38,385 bases of DNA from Gymnopus androsaceus JB14 (GCA_009733575.1 ML769681.1:45003-83387); one strand, 5' to 3'; positions 23,646-35,100 are shown, counted from the stretch's first letter. Notes: a model not told the origin generated them from the sequence alone. A program made the numbers and translations.

Positions 23646-24130
23646 GCCGAAAGTGCAAAAAAATCCGCTCGAATGAAATACTAATTGATTTGCCAACTTT
23701 CATGTAAAAAATCGCTTATGAGTGAAATTTTGAGCAAAAAATAATCATTCAGTTGAGCTATCTATCTTAATGAAAATATACTTATCAGTTGAGTATTCAG
23801 TTAAAACTGAAAAAAAAGACAAATATCAGCTACACTAGCAGCCAAACCTGATGGACCCCAGCAACCTACTGAAGGGCCAGATCTTATTTGGTTGTGATTC
23901 AATACCTGACTTGGGGGGCCCATCTGTTTTTGCTGCTGGTGTAGCAGATATTTCAGTCTTTTTTTCAGTTTTAACTGAATACACAACTGATAAGTATATT
24001 TTCATTAAGATAGATAGCTCAACTGAATGATTATTTTTTGCTCAAAATTTCACTCATAAGTGATTTTTTACATGAAAGTTAGCAAATCAATTAATATTTC
24101 ATTTGAGCAGATTTGTTTTGCACTTTTGGC
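23646..24130. mobile_element. 485-bp foldback MITE, almost entirely inverted repeat
   Basis: The left arm from 23646 (GCCGAAAGTGCAAAA) to about 23880 pairs with the right arm from about 23915 to 24130 (TTTTGCACTTTTGGC). Arms are over 200 bp each, with high identity, and enclose a loop of roughly 35 bp. Long exact blocks include the stretch around TGAGTGAAATTTTGAGCAAA and the CAGTTGAGCTATCTATCTTA region. No target duplication could be fixed: the flanks differ. Transcription through it would give a long double-stranded hairpin RNA. Confidence 0.85.
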
Positions 24131-24694
24131 ATGTCGTCTTTACTGTGTCTAATGTGTAATGCACCGTTATTTAAATCAACAAACATTCAAAGCCCACGCT
24201 CAAGAAATTTGTTAGTAAGAGCAGATCAAGAAACTGCTCCACATGTATAGTCCAGGTGCCTTCGAGAGGACACTGTGAGTACTCACAGATGCCAGTGATT
24301 GTCCACCGTGCGGACAAGTCAAAACCTTCCTGCCTTGATCCCCATTGCAAGTTCCAAGTCACAGAATCGGTAAAAGTCCTCCACATTGCAGGTCAACATG
24401 TAAGGTCATGAACATGGTCCTGATGTCTGCCTCAATAATGACAACAGAATTTACTTGACAACAGCCCAGGCATGGCACCATTTGACCAATTAATGAACTG
24501 AAAGTTGTTGTAGAGTACCTGGTGTGGGTAAGGTGCTCTGAGCTGTAAGCATGTTGGCCAATGCGAGGTTGGAGAATGCCAGCAGTAGGTACATTGGAGT
24601 GTGCATTTGTCTGCTAAAAAGCAAACAAATTCTGCAATCCTTTTTTTTTAAGGTCAGTGCCAATTAAGAACTCCTTCAAACCAAATGCCAACCT
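24131..24694. other. Non-coding, no gene seen
   Basis: Short open stretches only. The last eight bases (24687-24694, GCCAACCT) may be the left target duplication of the next element. Confidence 0.5.
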
Positions 24695-25414
24695 TTACAG
24701 TGCATCAGCAAAACCTGTGAGATGGTCATAGGAGCCATAGCAAGCCATAGCAGGTCATAGCAGCCATAGTCCTGCACAGAACTATGAACTGCTATGGGTT
24801 CCTATGGCTTGCTATGAGTTTCTACGGGATCACAAAGCTGTCAATGCAGCTGTCAAACCATTTCAGCATCAGTGTCGCTGCTTGACAGCTGTTGGTTTCT
24901 CCCGCCAACACTATATAATGCATCGTCGTAACTTAGACTTCGACGAGCTCTGTTTTCCCCCCCTCAAGTCAATCCTGAGCCACTTGGGTTTGGACTTTGG
25001 TACGTAGTTGCATTTAAGCAATGTCTCTGACAGCGTGAGGGTCACCACCTAGGATATATCTTAGTATTATTACAGATATGTAGTTATATTAATAGTTCTA
25101 CTAGTTTCGCTATTCCTACTATGACTAGTACAATAATATGATTTTATGATTATTTTCCAATTATTTTCATCCATTTTTGGTTTCGCAAAGTGCAGCGAAG
25201 CAATTCAAAAGATTAATATATTTGTATTGAATAGAACCATTCCACGATCAAATGCCTCGACACCGGTACATTCCATAGCAACCCATAGCAGTCCATAGCA
25301 ATCCATAGCTCTGCACAGATGGGTACCTTGCTATGGGTGCTATGGGTGCTATGGGTGCTGCACAGAACTGTGCAGTTCTGTGCAGTACACCCAGGTTTTG
25401 CTGATGTGCAGTAA
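24695..25414. mobile_element. 720-bp MITE with ATCAGCAAAACCTG ends
   Basis: The left end TTACAGTGCATCAGCAAAAC and the inverse of the right end (TTACTGCACATCAGCAAAAC) match at most of about 23 positions. Subterminal regions hold many copies of CCATAGCA/TGCTATGG in both orientations, including TATGGGTGC three times in a row at 25330-25360, and a palindrome around TGCACAGAACTGTGCAG. GCCAACCT before and GCCAAGTA after share five of eight bases, compatible with a decayed 8-bp hAT-type duplication. A ~200-bp unique core (24830-25010) has no recognised product. Confidence 0.75.
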
Positions 25415-26865
25415 GCCAAGTAAATGTAAATGTGGTCTAAGAAGGGACCAGGTGTACTAGAAGATTTGAGGGACCACCTTTCGATGACAGTGCAACCACA
25501 TCGCGAGACTGTCCTGCATTGCGGCAATGAGGAGCAGGAAGTTGGAATTATGCAATCCTGAACAACTTCAAGCAACAAGGATTGAGTAAGGGTGCCGTAT
25601 ATTGCAGAGCCGGACTTTGTACGGAAGTCATGGCAAGTAGCCTGATAGCAATCTTGATTTCCTCGAAAAGAGTAACTAGCAGAGCGCTATTTCAGTATAA
25701 TCTGGTCAACAGTGCAGCTTTATTCAAGCGCCGAGGGATAAGAGTCTGCATAAAAGACAGTTTAATTGAACTGAGGCTCTGTTAAAGTGAATCATCAGAC
25801 ACTGGTAATGACCAAGTTGGCAACAAGCACAAGGACACAAGATAAATTTGATAGATAATACTATTTGGTACCCAGTAGTGGGTCACCTAAGCATATTTTA
25901 GGTTATTTCATGATGCAGTTCGACTGCCTCCATTTATTATGGTGCTCAGGTTGTGTGCACACATCCTACGGAGAACGTGAGCATAATTTTGAAAGGATCA
26001 GAGGTAAACTTGATCCAATATGAATATTTTATGGCGGTGGGTCCAAAACACGGTAATGACTGGGAACTGGGCCATCTATCCGAAATGCATTGTCTCAACA
26101 TTGGCATTGACCACAAGGCTCAGAGAGGTTTGCTACATGCTCAATCAACATCAATACAAGTTCTATTGCAGTAATAAGTCTATCCAAAACCCAAACTACA
26201 TTGAAAATACCCTGAAATTCTATATTCAACTTGGATGACTGAGAATGGCCAGTTGATGACAATATTCAAGGTAGATACTGGTAAGGAGGTATTGTTAGGT
26301 GTTGGGGAGTGTTGAGAGAGCGGCCAGGTTATGTTCATGCATGATAGTTGGGATGTAGTAGATAGTGAGAATATAAGAACACTGGAGGACATCATGAAGT
26401 ACTGTCCATGTGTGGTCTGGCAGCAAAGCAGAAGCTTAGAATCAGTGGTAAATAGGAAGGGTAGCACAGTGGCAATACACCAGTATTGCAGATCTCAGCT
26501 GCAACTACCACAGCTTCGGATATTTGATGTTACACAAGAAGGAGAGTTTTCAGTTGAGATCAAGAATAAATGTGATCCTGAAGAGACAAAAAAAATTTAG
26601 AAAAACCATTCCAACCACCAGAAGCCTCCAGAGACATACCGTATTGGCTGGTGCAAATTTTGTGAGATTCCCGTTTGACATTGAAGAGATATGAGGAACT
26701 ACCTCTTAGACAGTCCAGAAATTGCAAGCCGAGCATTGCAGTTGTATATTTTGATAAAATTTCACATGAAGCTTGATATGAGGGATTCAGGACATCTTAA
26801 AGCACATAAAAAAGATACTCTATGCACCAAAAATGCAGCAGAAGGGAAGGGTTTTGATACAGCTT
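25415..26865. other. Non-coding or unrecognised
   Basis: Several frames of 60-95 codons occur on both strands. The plus frame at 26331-26600 (starting MFMHDSWDVVD) is the longest uninterrupted candidate but shows no motif, codon pattern or intron context that supports it. I see no repeat or RNA gene here. Confidence 0.4.
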
Positions 26866-28184
26866 GAATTCTTCATGAAGATTGCTCAAAAGAGTAACAC
26901 TCTGCAGGATTGAATAAATGGAGGCTGGAATTATTTTAGGAAAATAGTTTGTAAATAATAAAGTTTTCCACCACAAATTTCCATTGAAAAACAATGAAAA
27001 TGCCACCTGAAAAATAAATAGAAAAAGACCATCTTTTCCATGGTCTTTTCCATGTGTAAAAGGTCTTGTAAGCTCTGTTCTTTCCTGATTGGAATCTTTG
27101 TTTTATTCCACCATTAACATGTGGTACCCAGTTACCGCCAGTTACTGCCCTGCACCGATGACACCAGATATTAGTCAGCAGAGCTGCAGGAAGAGCTTTG
27201 TCATCATTATGAGTGCTTAACTTCTTCTCAGCATGCTCAGGGCTTAGTTCTGGAGCAGCACAGTGGCAGTATGTATGGTCTTCAATGTGTGTAAAAAATA
27301 AATCACAATATTCTATTCAGGTCTCAAGCTTTTCAAAGTGCCATGCAGTTTTAAGTAGTGCACTTTTTTGAGTATAGCATTTTTGATCAAGGGCACCCTT
27401 GTGACTTTTTGAGGTTAGCACAGTTTTAAGGGCACATTTATACATTTTGCTAGTTTAATTAAGTGAAATTCCCCTTTAGAAAGCAAAACAAGAGATTAAT
27501 AGCATGTTCTCATGGTAATCATTCAGTTGAAATGGCTCTCAGAATCTCAGGGCTCTATACCTAAGGTTCACTCAAGGTAGAAGAATAAGCATATGGTCCA
27601 TATCAGCTTGAATGTACCATATCTGAGGCTAGGGTACAGTTTTGGCAACACATTAGCAACTTTAATTTGGCTTGGGCAAGCTGATTTTAAGTGCTTACAA
27701 CTATCACAGGTAATATGTGATACTTATAAAATGGCTCTCAGAGAACCAGGGATCTGTTTCTAACATAAAACAAGGGAGAACAACATTTATCTGCTTCTGA
27801 GTGCATTAAGAAGATGAAGTTAAGCACTCTAAATGATGACAAAGCTCTTCCTGCCGCTCTGCTGACTAATATCTGATATCATCAGTGCAGGGCAGTAACT
27901 GGCAATAACTGGTGGTAACTGAGTACCACATGTCGACGGTGGAATAAAACAAAGATTTCAATCAGGAAAGAACAAAGCTTACAAGACCTTTTACACATGG
28001 AAAAGACCATGGAAAAGATGGTCTTTTTCTATTTATTTTTCAGGTGGGATTTTCATTCTTTTTCAATGGAAATTTCTGGCAAAAAACTTTATTATTTACA
28101 GACTACTTTCCTAAGCTAATTCCAGCCTCAATTTACTCAATCCCGCAGAGTGTTACTCTTTCGAGCAATCTTCATGAAGAATTC
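26866..28184. mobile_element. 1.3-kb element with ~365-bp terminal inverted repeats
   Basis: 26866-27225 matches the reverse complement of 27816-28184 at about 90 percent. The ends read GAATTCTTCATGAAGATTGC. Within the arms lies a compact palindrome around CTTTTCCATGGTCTTTTCC. The ~590-bp core is non-coding and contains ATGGCTCTCAGA twice (27530, 27731) in direct orientation. Flanks show no clear target duplication. The build (long TIRs, no coding, AAAAGG and TTTTCC-rich segments) is like the element at 12271 but the sequences differ. Confidence 0.85.
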
Positions 28185-28734
28185 GAGTGTGGTAAATGAA
28201 TAAAATGCAAATGCATTGTGAGTCAAGCAAAGGGTGTTTGCTATCAAGAGATTTCACTCAAACTGACTTGCGTATAACACAAGGCAGCTCTTTGCAAAAT
28301 ACTGTTGTGGGGAAGAGAATATGGTGAGCAATGAAGGTCAGAGAGAAATGTTACAGCATAGCATGAGATATACACATGAAATCTTGAGTAACAAGAAATC
28401 ACAACAATGTCAAAGAGTACTGCTGACCAGTATCAATGACAAGCAACAATCTGTGATGAGTGGAAGAAGGTAGCTTCAATCTTCTGTCAGTAACTAGTTC
28501 CTTACAACACAAGGTACCAGGTGTCATGACTTTCAGACTTAGGCAAGAGCAAAAACAATGAGGAAAAGAGAAGAAGAATGATATTGAGGACTAGGAGGTA
28601 TTGATGAGATTGAAGCTAAGGACTAAGCTACAGCTACAACTACTATATATACTAAAGTACAACCCCTAAGCCCATAGCCCTATACCCTGAACATGCAGTA
28701 ACAATGCACAACCTACAACACCAGTCTCGTTGAC
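28185..28734. other. Non-coding, no gene seen
   Basis: AT-rich, without supported open frames. A TATATATACT stretch near 28645 resembles a core promoter TATA element but no transcript start can be tied to it. Confidence 0.4.
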
Positions 28735-28975
28735 AAATGATTACAATTGTCAGTTTAAACTTATTCTACAAATTACTACAGTTGTAATACACCTAAATAC
28801 AGCCTAACAACGGTGATGTAATGTAGTCAAATTACATTGTCAAATTTACATGCGCCTGATGGCAAAGCGGTATTCTCAGCCACCAAATTAGATGTGTGTG
28901 ATGAATTACATACCTGTCGATGAGCATTCGAATCATTGATGTGTACAATTAAGTTTTTTTTATTTTTCTTTCTAC

Positions 28976-29051
28976 GCAATGCCGTGGCTAGCTCTCGTTA
29001 GGGTTCGCCCAAAGGGTGAACCCTAACATAAGAGAGCTAGTCCGGCATTGC
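28976..29051. other. 76-bp hairpin with telomere-like stem
   Basis: GCAATGCCG...GGCTAGCTCTC...TTAGGGTTCGCCC pairs with GGGTGAACCCTAA...GAGAGCTAG...CGGCATTGC around a 3-nt loop (AAA). The inner stem contains TTAGGG/CCCTAA. Only a few bulges interrupt about 33 bp of stem, so it is highly stable. Confidence 0.85.
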
Positions 29052-29060
29052 CAAACATGC

Positions 29061-29118
29061 TGGGTTAGTGGTTAGGGGTTGGGGTTAGGGTTAGGGGTTG
29101 GGGTTAGGGTTAGGGGTT
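29061..29118 (+). repeat. Interstitial telomere-like tract
   Basis: Mixed TTAGGG, TTAGGGG and TTGGGG units (about eight) run without interruption. TTAGGG is the telomere unit of most filamentous fungi. The tract is internal, with about 9 kb of sequence on its right side and with degenerate units, so it is not a chromosome end here. Confidence 0.85.
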
Positions 29119-29170
29119 TCCACCTATTGAAATAAGTGCAAACGAGGCTTTAGAGTGCCTGCCGACGACT

Positions 29171-29220
29171 TCCCGGCCCGGGGGACCCCCCGAGCGCAGC
29201 GAGGGAGGGGAGGGAAGCGG
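29171..29220. repeat. GC-rich cluster
   Basis: Short GC palindromes (CCCGGCCCGGG, CCCCCCGAGCGCAGCGAGG) in a strongly AT-rich neighbourhood. The style recalls organelle-type GC clusters, but nothing else here points to organelle DNA. Confidence 0.55.
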
Positions 29221-29335
29221 AGGCAGGCCCGAAGTTTGCGCGCCAAATACAGTACTAGTGATATAATATTGATTGATGGTACTTACAACTGTAATAATTT
29301 GTAGAATAAAGTAAAACCTACAATTGTAATCATTT

Positions 29336-30490
29336 TTGTATACAAGATCTGTGTCTGGGGCTCCAATGCATGAAATGATGAAAGACAACAAGTAAACAAC
29401 AATAAGTAATCATAGGTTGATTGTACAAGTATGGACATGCTAGCATGTGTTGTGATTGGAAACAATCATACTCTGATCAACAGAACTCTAACAATAATGT
29501 ACACACAGCCAATCAGTACAGCCATGCATCTAAAGTTAAACAAGCACACACTTATATATATACAAAGATAAATAAAAGGAAATGATAAGGAAATAATACC
29601 ATGTGCTTGATAAGATAAGAACATTTGTAACACACGCATCCTTCTTCTCTCTCTACTTACAAAACCATCCCATCCATTAGCATCAGCAAAATGTCTATTT
29701 ACTGATTCAAGTTGACAGCAAACATCCCAATTCCCAGCAAGTTTAAGTTTCACAGTGCTCCCAGCATGCTCCAGTGCTTCCCAGCAAATTTCATGTTGGA
29801 ATAAGGCAATAATATGGCTTCTAGGAGATCTGGCCATTACATGCCAGCACATCTAGGTCCTGGAGGCACTGTCAGGGACTGGCCACATGTGAGACCCAGT
29901 GCATGAAATGGATCTCAAACCAATGCATCCCAAATGTCTTGCACCTAGATGTAAGTGGAGACCAAACATGGCCACCTGGGATAACCGTGCCGTAAGGTGG
30001 GTCTGGATAGTAGTATGAGTGTTGTACGAAACAGCACAAGCCTCGGAGGTGCAACAAACAGTGTATGGGCCACCTGATGACATAATCAGGAGGAATTGGA
30101 TGGTATTGTGGTCCAATGACCAGAAGTGAGTGGAAGCGGACAGAATATGGATGAACAGGTGGTCCAAAAGGTGTAATGTGTCCAAATATGGATAATACAG
30201 GTGGAGTACAGCAAGTGTGCATGGAAATAGGGTGGAAGCGGATGGAATAGGGTGGGAGCAAACAGAAATAGGACAAAAGCAGACAGTGCCAGAGGTTCTA
30301 GAGGTAGCAAAACCCAAATAGGAAGCTCCCGGGGAGCTTTGGTTGTAAAGTTGTAAACAGAGATAGAAGACAGTGAGCTCTGGACATAGATTTGGGATCT
30401 ACAGATGGAGCCTTGCAGTCAATACAGATGACAGTGAGCCTTCCAATGGAGCTCGGAAGGCACAGCTGGTTGGAGCACATAAAACAGAGA
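29336..30490. other. Non-coding, low-complexity in part
   Basis: A minus-strand frame at 29853-30317 (154 codons) is open but is made of repeated GTGGAAGCGGA/AATAGGGTGG-type sequence and shows no domain, so I do not call a gene. Nothing else is supported. Confidence 0.4.
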
Positions 30491-30520
30491 GACAGAGACA
30501 GAGACAGAGACAGAGACAGA
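30491..30520. repeat. (GACAGA)5 microsatellite
   Basis: Five exact tandem GACAGA units with partial units on the left. Confidence 0.95.
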
Positions 30521-30877
30521 AGCAAAATGGGATCAATTTGGAAACAATGGTAACAGTGGTAATAACAGACTAGGGTACATGGACTTGGGGTGTCTACTTA
30601 TATACTGTAAGGAGGCTGAGTAAGTTGTTGGGAGGGCCTGATGGATGGTTATCAAGTGTGGGAGGCACCTGGAAGGCAGGATAACTGGTAATCACATGTA
30701 GAAAGTGCCCGGCAGGCAGGACAAATGGTAAATAAGCATGAGGCACCTGCAGTTTAGGTAATGATTGCAGGAAGTTTCTGTGGACAGTTACCAAGCATGG
30801 GCAACATCAGTGGGCAGCTAACAGGTGCAGGGAGTGCCTGGAAATGAGCCAAGGCCTAACACCACATCATACACATT
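30521..30877. repeat. Degenerate short repeats
   Basis: Loosely repeated blocks (GGAGGCACCTGGAAGGCAGG, GTGCCCGGCAGGCAGG, AGGCACCTGCAG, CAGTGGGCAGC) spaced 40-60 bp suggest an old tandem array. ACATTTTGCTGATGTAT at about 30870 resembles the inner end of the ATCAGCAAAACC-type MITE termini. Confidence 0.4.
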
Positions 30878-31201
30878 TTGCTGATGTATCTCAACAATGC
30901 TCTAGATTTAGATCACTCTCACCCAAATGGTTCTCGTCTTCCTGAAGGTATTGTTCATATCCTACTTGAGTCATTGTGTGGTATAACCAATCCCAAATGT
31001 GTCTCCAAGGTCAAAGCTATTGTGTTGACATATACAAAAGTACCGCAATCAAGAGTTAGTTGGCCATTTAAATGACATTGCTGATCATTGGCTCAGCAAT
31101 ACTGGTGATCCATGCCTCAAGTTTTCGGAGGCCTTCCGAATTATATTCTTGAGTCTCAAGAATGGTCAGTCAGTGACCAGTGCTAGTGAATTGGAATACT
31201 A
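30878..31201 (+). pseudogene. Coding fragment upstream of the Ulp1/transposase gene
   Basis: An open stretch gives about 58 residues (LEGIV-like RLPEGIVHILLESLCG), then after a one-base frame change near 31050 continues as HLNDIADHWLSNTGDPCLKFSEAFRIIFLSL and stops at TAG 31199-31201. The protein-like composition in two consecutive frames supports real, decayed coding DNA. It lies just before the foldback element at 31290 and in the same direction as the Ulp1 domain after it, so it may be the 5' part of the same gene. I recognise no domain. Confidence 0.4.
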
Positions 31202-31289
31202 GTTCCAGTAGAATTATATGGTCAAGACATTATTGCCTTTTGCATAAAAGTTTACCATGCCACTCTCATGCTTGAATTTCTGTTAATTT

Positions 31290-32115
31290 CCACCAAAACA
31301 CTGCCAAACTTTGACAAGCAATGTTATAACTCAGTGAATATTTGACCAATCTCTATAATTTTAATTGCATTGAAGAGCGGTAAGTGACCTACAGGTCACT
31401 CTATAGTTAGATAGAAGAAATTCAATAATACCTCTGGGAGGTGCATGTCACTGTATGTAATTTTTAGTGTTTTATCCAAGCCCTCTATGGCATTCAAATA
31501 TCACTTGAAATCTTTTAATATTTACATTTGAGGTCTCACCATGGAAAAATGGCCAAGAAATTGCTCAACAAGTAGAATTTTTAAATTCTGACACCATGTT
31601 GATCACTCTTACTCCTAATATCACTTGTTCGATAGGTTCTTATCTACTTTTTTTGATGGTGCAACCTAGAATACATGTTATATAACATTTCTAGAAATAT
31701 TTGTGCTGAGAAATGGTTGCTTCCGCTGCTCAGCACCAAATTCAGTTATATTCCCACTACCCCTATTTGTTCTCCATGCATATATACTGAGTAGATAGAC
31801 TCCAATGATAACCTTTCCAACCCCCATTTGTCCCACTGATTGGTTCCCTCCTCTGCTGATGTAGTATCTCTGACTGAGCTTGCTTGCTACTCAATGATTT
31901 GAACCCCTTAGAGTCCTTGGAAAAAGTACTGAAGTTTGCACATGGTCACAGTAAGTACCTCCTGGAAGTATCACTGAATTTATTAAAGAGTTTCTTCTAT
32001 CTAACTATGGGGTTTTATGGTTGCCTCATGGTTTCCAGCACACTCAAAATTATAGAGATTGGTTGAGTATTTGTTGAGTCATTGCTCACCAAAGTTTGGC
32101 AGCTTTTTTGGCAGC
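31290..32115. mobile_element. ~0.83-kb foldback element
   Basis: Left arm about 31290-31505 pairs with the reverse complement of about 31893-32115 at roughly 75-80 percent. Shared blocks include CTGCCAAACTTTG, ACCAATCTCTATAATTTT and AGTTAGATAGAAGAAA. The core has no coding region. The right arm overlaps the start of open sequence that runs into the Ulp1 domain (KFGSFFGS), so the exact border with the gene is unclear. No target duplication was identified. Confidence 0.7.
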
Positions 32116-35100
32116 ACTATGATTACGACTACCGAATTCCCTCACGCTATCATGAATTATCATAAGCCTCATTCCGGTTACTCTATCTTGCTTGACAGGA
32201 TTCAGAGCTTCTTCATTCCGAATGATGAAGAAACTCACCTCACAAAACTCCTCTTCGTCGTGCATAGCCCTCCATTCCATTGGATTGCTTGCTCAATTGA
32301 CTTCTTGAGTGGTCTCGTTCAGTTCGGTGATGGTTTTTGACAGCCTGCACCACAAGAGTTCACTAAAAAGCTTCTTGAATGGCTATCGGACAGATTTTCG
32401 AGAGAATTTGTGGTTCGAAACAATCTTGAATGTGGTCAACAAGCCGACAGCTTCTCTTGTGCTATCACTGCTGTAAATTCCGTTGAGCATGAAGTATTTG
32501 GGGTTGAGCTTTGGGCTCCCGAAGCAGCTCGAGAATTGAGAATGAAAACGTTCTTGAAGCTACTTGGTCGGGAGGTGAGCTTGTTTAAATAAAAATGATT
32601 TTTCGGTGACTTACCTAGAACTCAGATATCTTCTAGTTTCTCTTACGAGCCCTTATTGTCCAATCATAATCCCTCATCTACTTCCAATCCATTGATTATT
32701 ATTTCTTCGCAGAAATTGTCCCCTGTAAAGAAACAGTCGGGAAAGTGTTCTGCTGAAACGTCTCTGAGTCCAGAAGAGAAGCCTTTCAAAAAAAGGAATG
32801 TGGATGTGCCATCCCAGGACCATCCGTTCTTTGCTACCATTCCACAAAAGCCAAAAGGCTTTATTCCGTCTTCTCCATCCGGAAAACCCAAAGGCTTTCT
32901 TCCATCTTCGCCATCCGGAAAGTCAAAGAGTATGATGACCTCTGCAAAGGTTAAGAAGGGCAAAGCAGAACAGGATGGAGATGCAAGGGTGAAGGCATCA
33001 AGTCCGAGTCTGACATTGACAGAAAAGGATGCAACGGTAGCGTTTCTGAAAGAGACAATCAAGGAGTCCGGAGGCGGCCAGAGAGCCTCCGCTACAGCTG
33101 GCCGGACTCTCCGGCGCCTTGCTACTGCGGGGGTTCTTGAAGTCTCCACAAAGAAATGGAATAACTTTTCGAGAAAAATCTCTGATATAGGTGGCGATTC
33201 GAAACTTGATCTTCACGATCCTAATGGTGTCTTTTGCATTGATTGTCAAACCCGGCTCGCGATGAAAGAAACATACAACACTTCACGCTGGAAAGAGCAT
33301 TTGAATAAATGCAAACCAAAGCACAAAGCTCGACTGCTCACTGATTTTGAGTCTTTCGAACCTCTCGATGCAGCGCAAGCAGCTCATGCTCCTCCTCCCC
33401 CTTGTATCATCCGACAGCCCTGTCCTGGAATCACCAAATACTTTGAACCTCGAATTGAGCAATATTTGAAGGATGTCGAATCCGATGGTGGCAGATCCAA
33501 AAGTGTTGGATATTTCAGCACACAGCTATTCAACAGAGATTACCCAAGTTTATCCAAACCCGAACAGGAACAGGTTCGAATGGCCGTTGCCCAAGGTCAT
33601 GCTTGGCGCAATCACTTTGAAAAGGATATTGAAGTGGTCTTTGCATGTGGAAAGGCTCCTTGTGAGCGTTTTGTAGAGTTCCAGGAAGGTTTCAAAAATA
33701 TAGTGAAGCCATATACGCCATGCAGCAATTGTATTCTTGTGCACCATTCTGCCGACTTTCAAAAGGCCTTGAAGAAGAAGCAGGCTGATTCCAAGACAAA
33801 GAAATTTATTCCAGACACTCATCATCAGCAAAACCTGTATGACGTGGGCAGTGCTTGAGCGAACTGTCCAGAGCTCCCAGCGCTCCAGCGTCCCAGCACT
33901 CAGATGGTCCGGCCGATGCAGGAGGGAGCTCCCAGAAGCTCCCAGAGGCCGCAAAATTACCTTATTTGGAAATAACATTTGATTTTATATTTCTGACAGC
34001 ACTGGCAAGCGCTGGCCAGCGCTGGGAGCTCTGGGAGCGCTGGGAATTTTAAGTAATCCTGTGGGAATCGAAATGCAAAATACAGGTTTTGCTGATGATG
34101 TACACTCCAAACTCCGACAAGTCTACAAGCGGTTTAAGGGCTTGGAATCCTTATTCACAGAGTCAGAGGTAAATTCTCTCTATTTTTCACTGCTCTAATA
34201 GGTACTCATAACGGTTGTACAACTAGGAAACCAGTCAGCCCCTTTTACTTCGTTATGTCCATCATGTTCTCAAAGGAGACTTTGATGGATGTACCGTTTT
34301 CAAGGGCTTAGTTGAAGCCATGATCATTGGCACAGAGCACAAAGCCAAAGGAAAAGGTACTCAAAATATGAGGTATACACCGGAGTACGATAACTTAATG
34401 AATACAATTCATGATATGAGTCCTCGCGTATACCAAATGTTGAGTGGCCATCTCAAGGTTCGAAGTGAATGTTCAATCCAGTAAGCCTTCTTTGTAATTG
34501 GCATTTATGAACTAATGACGAATAACTCTTGACTCGTAGACATAAAAATTCAAAGGCACCGTGTTTTCCAATTGGGATCCAAGATTCCACTTTTGAACTC
34601 GTTAATGAGTATTGCGAGAAGTATAATTGGCCAAAAGGATATCCTCTAGCTCTTGCAGTTGACGACACAAAACTTTTCGCTACTCTTGCACCCATCTTTG
34701 ATGCACAAAGTCAAACCTGGTGCCTTGTCGGTGCTGTTGGTGAAGCTTCAATTACAATTCCAGACTATGAAACCTACCAGCAGACAATCAAGAAGCATTT
34801 AGGTGATTATTCTCTTGCAACGAAGGTATGCAGCTATAATATTCTGTTCAAAATCCAATCTAACACTGAGAATCCAGATTCGGCTTTGGGCTCTTCAAAT
34901 CCCAGTTCCGGGTATACCATCCCTTATCCTGGCAGTATTGCCCATCAGCTCAACATTTAAAGCACATCAGCTTGCTGAATACCAGTCAATACTCTTACGG
35001 GGACTCGTTTCTCGAGGTTACAGTATCATTTCAATGGCTTCTGATGGTGCTGCAGTTGAGCGCAATTGCCAACGGCGCTGCGCCTCTGCCGTGGCACAAG

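Larger units (their letters stand above)
28735..29335. mobile_element. 601-bp MITE carrying telomere-like repeats
   Basis: Left arm about 28735-28795 (AAATGATTACAATTGT, then ATTCTACAAATTACTACAGT) pairs with the reverse complement of about 29283-29335 at roughly 85 percent. The core contains, in order, a 76-bp hairpin, a telomere-like tract and a GC-rich cluster, a combination that is strange for a fungal MITE. No clear target duplication was found. The arms could also be chance neighbours of an inserted telomeric fragment, but their length makes this less likely. Confidence 0.65.

Noticed and set aside
24720..25390. CRISPR array from the repeated CCATAGCA motifs
   Set aside because: Repeats are 8-9 bp, unevenly spaced, in both orientations, and sit in a eukaryotic MITE.
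26331..26600. 89-codon protein gene
   Set aside because: Open by chance in size, no conserved motif, no splice context, and flanking frames are equally long.
29061..29118. Chromosome end
   Set aside because: About 9 kb of ordinary transposon sequence follow on the right and 29 kb lie on the left; units are degenerate and few.
29853..30317. 154-codon minus-strand gene
   Set aside because: Composition follows low-complexity GGTGGAAGCGGAT-like repeats and overlapping frames on the same strand are equally open; no motif or intron signal.
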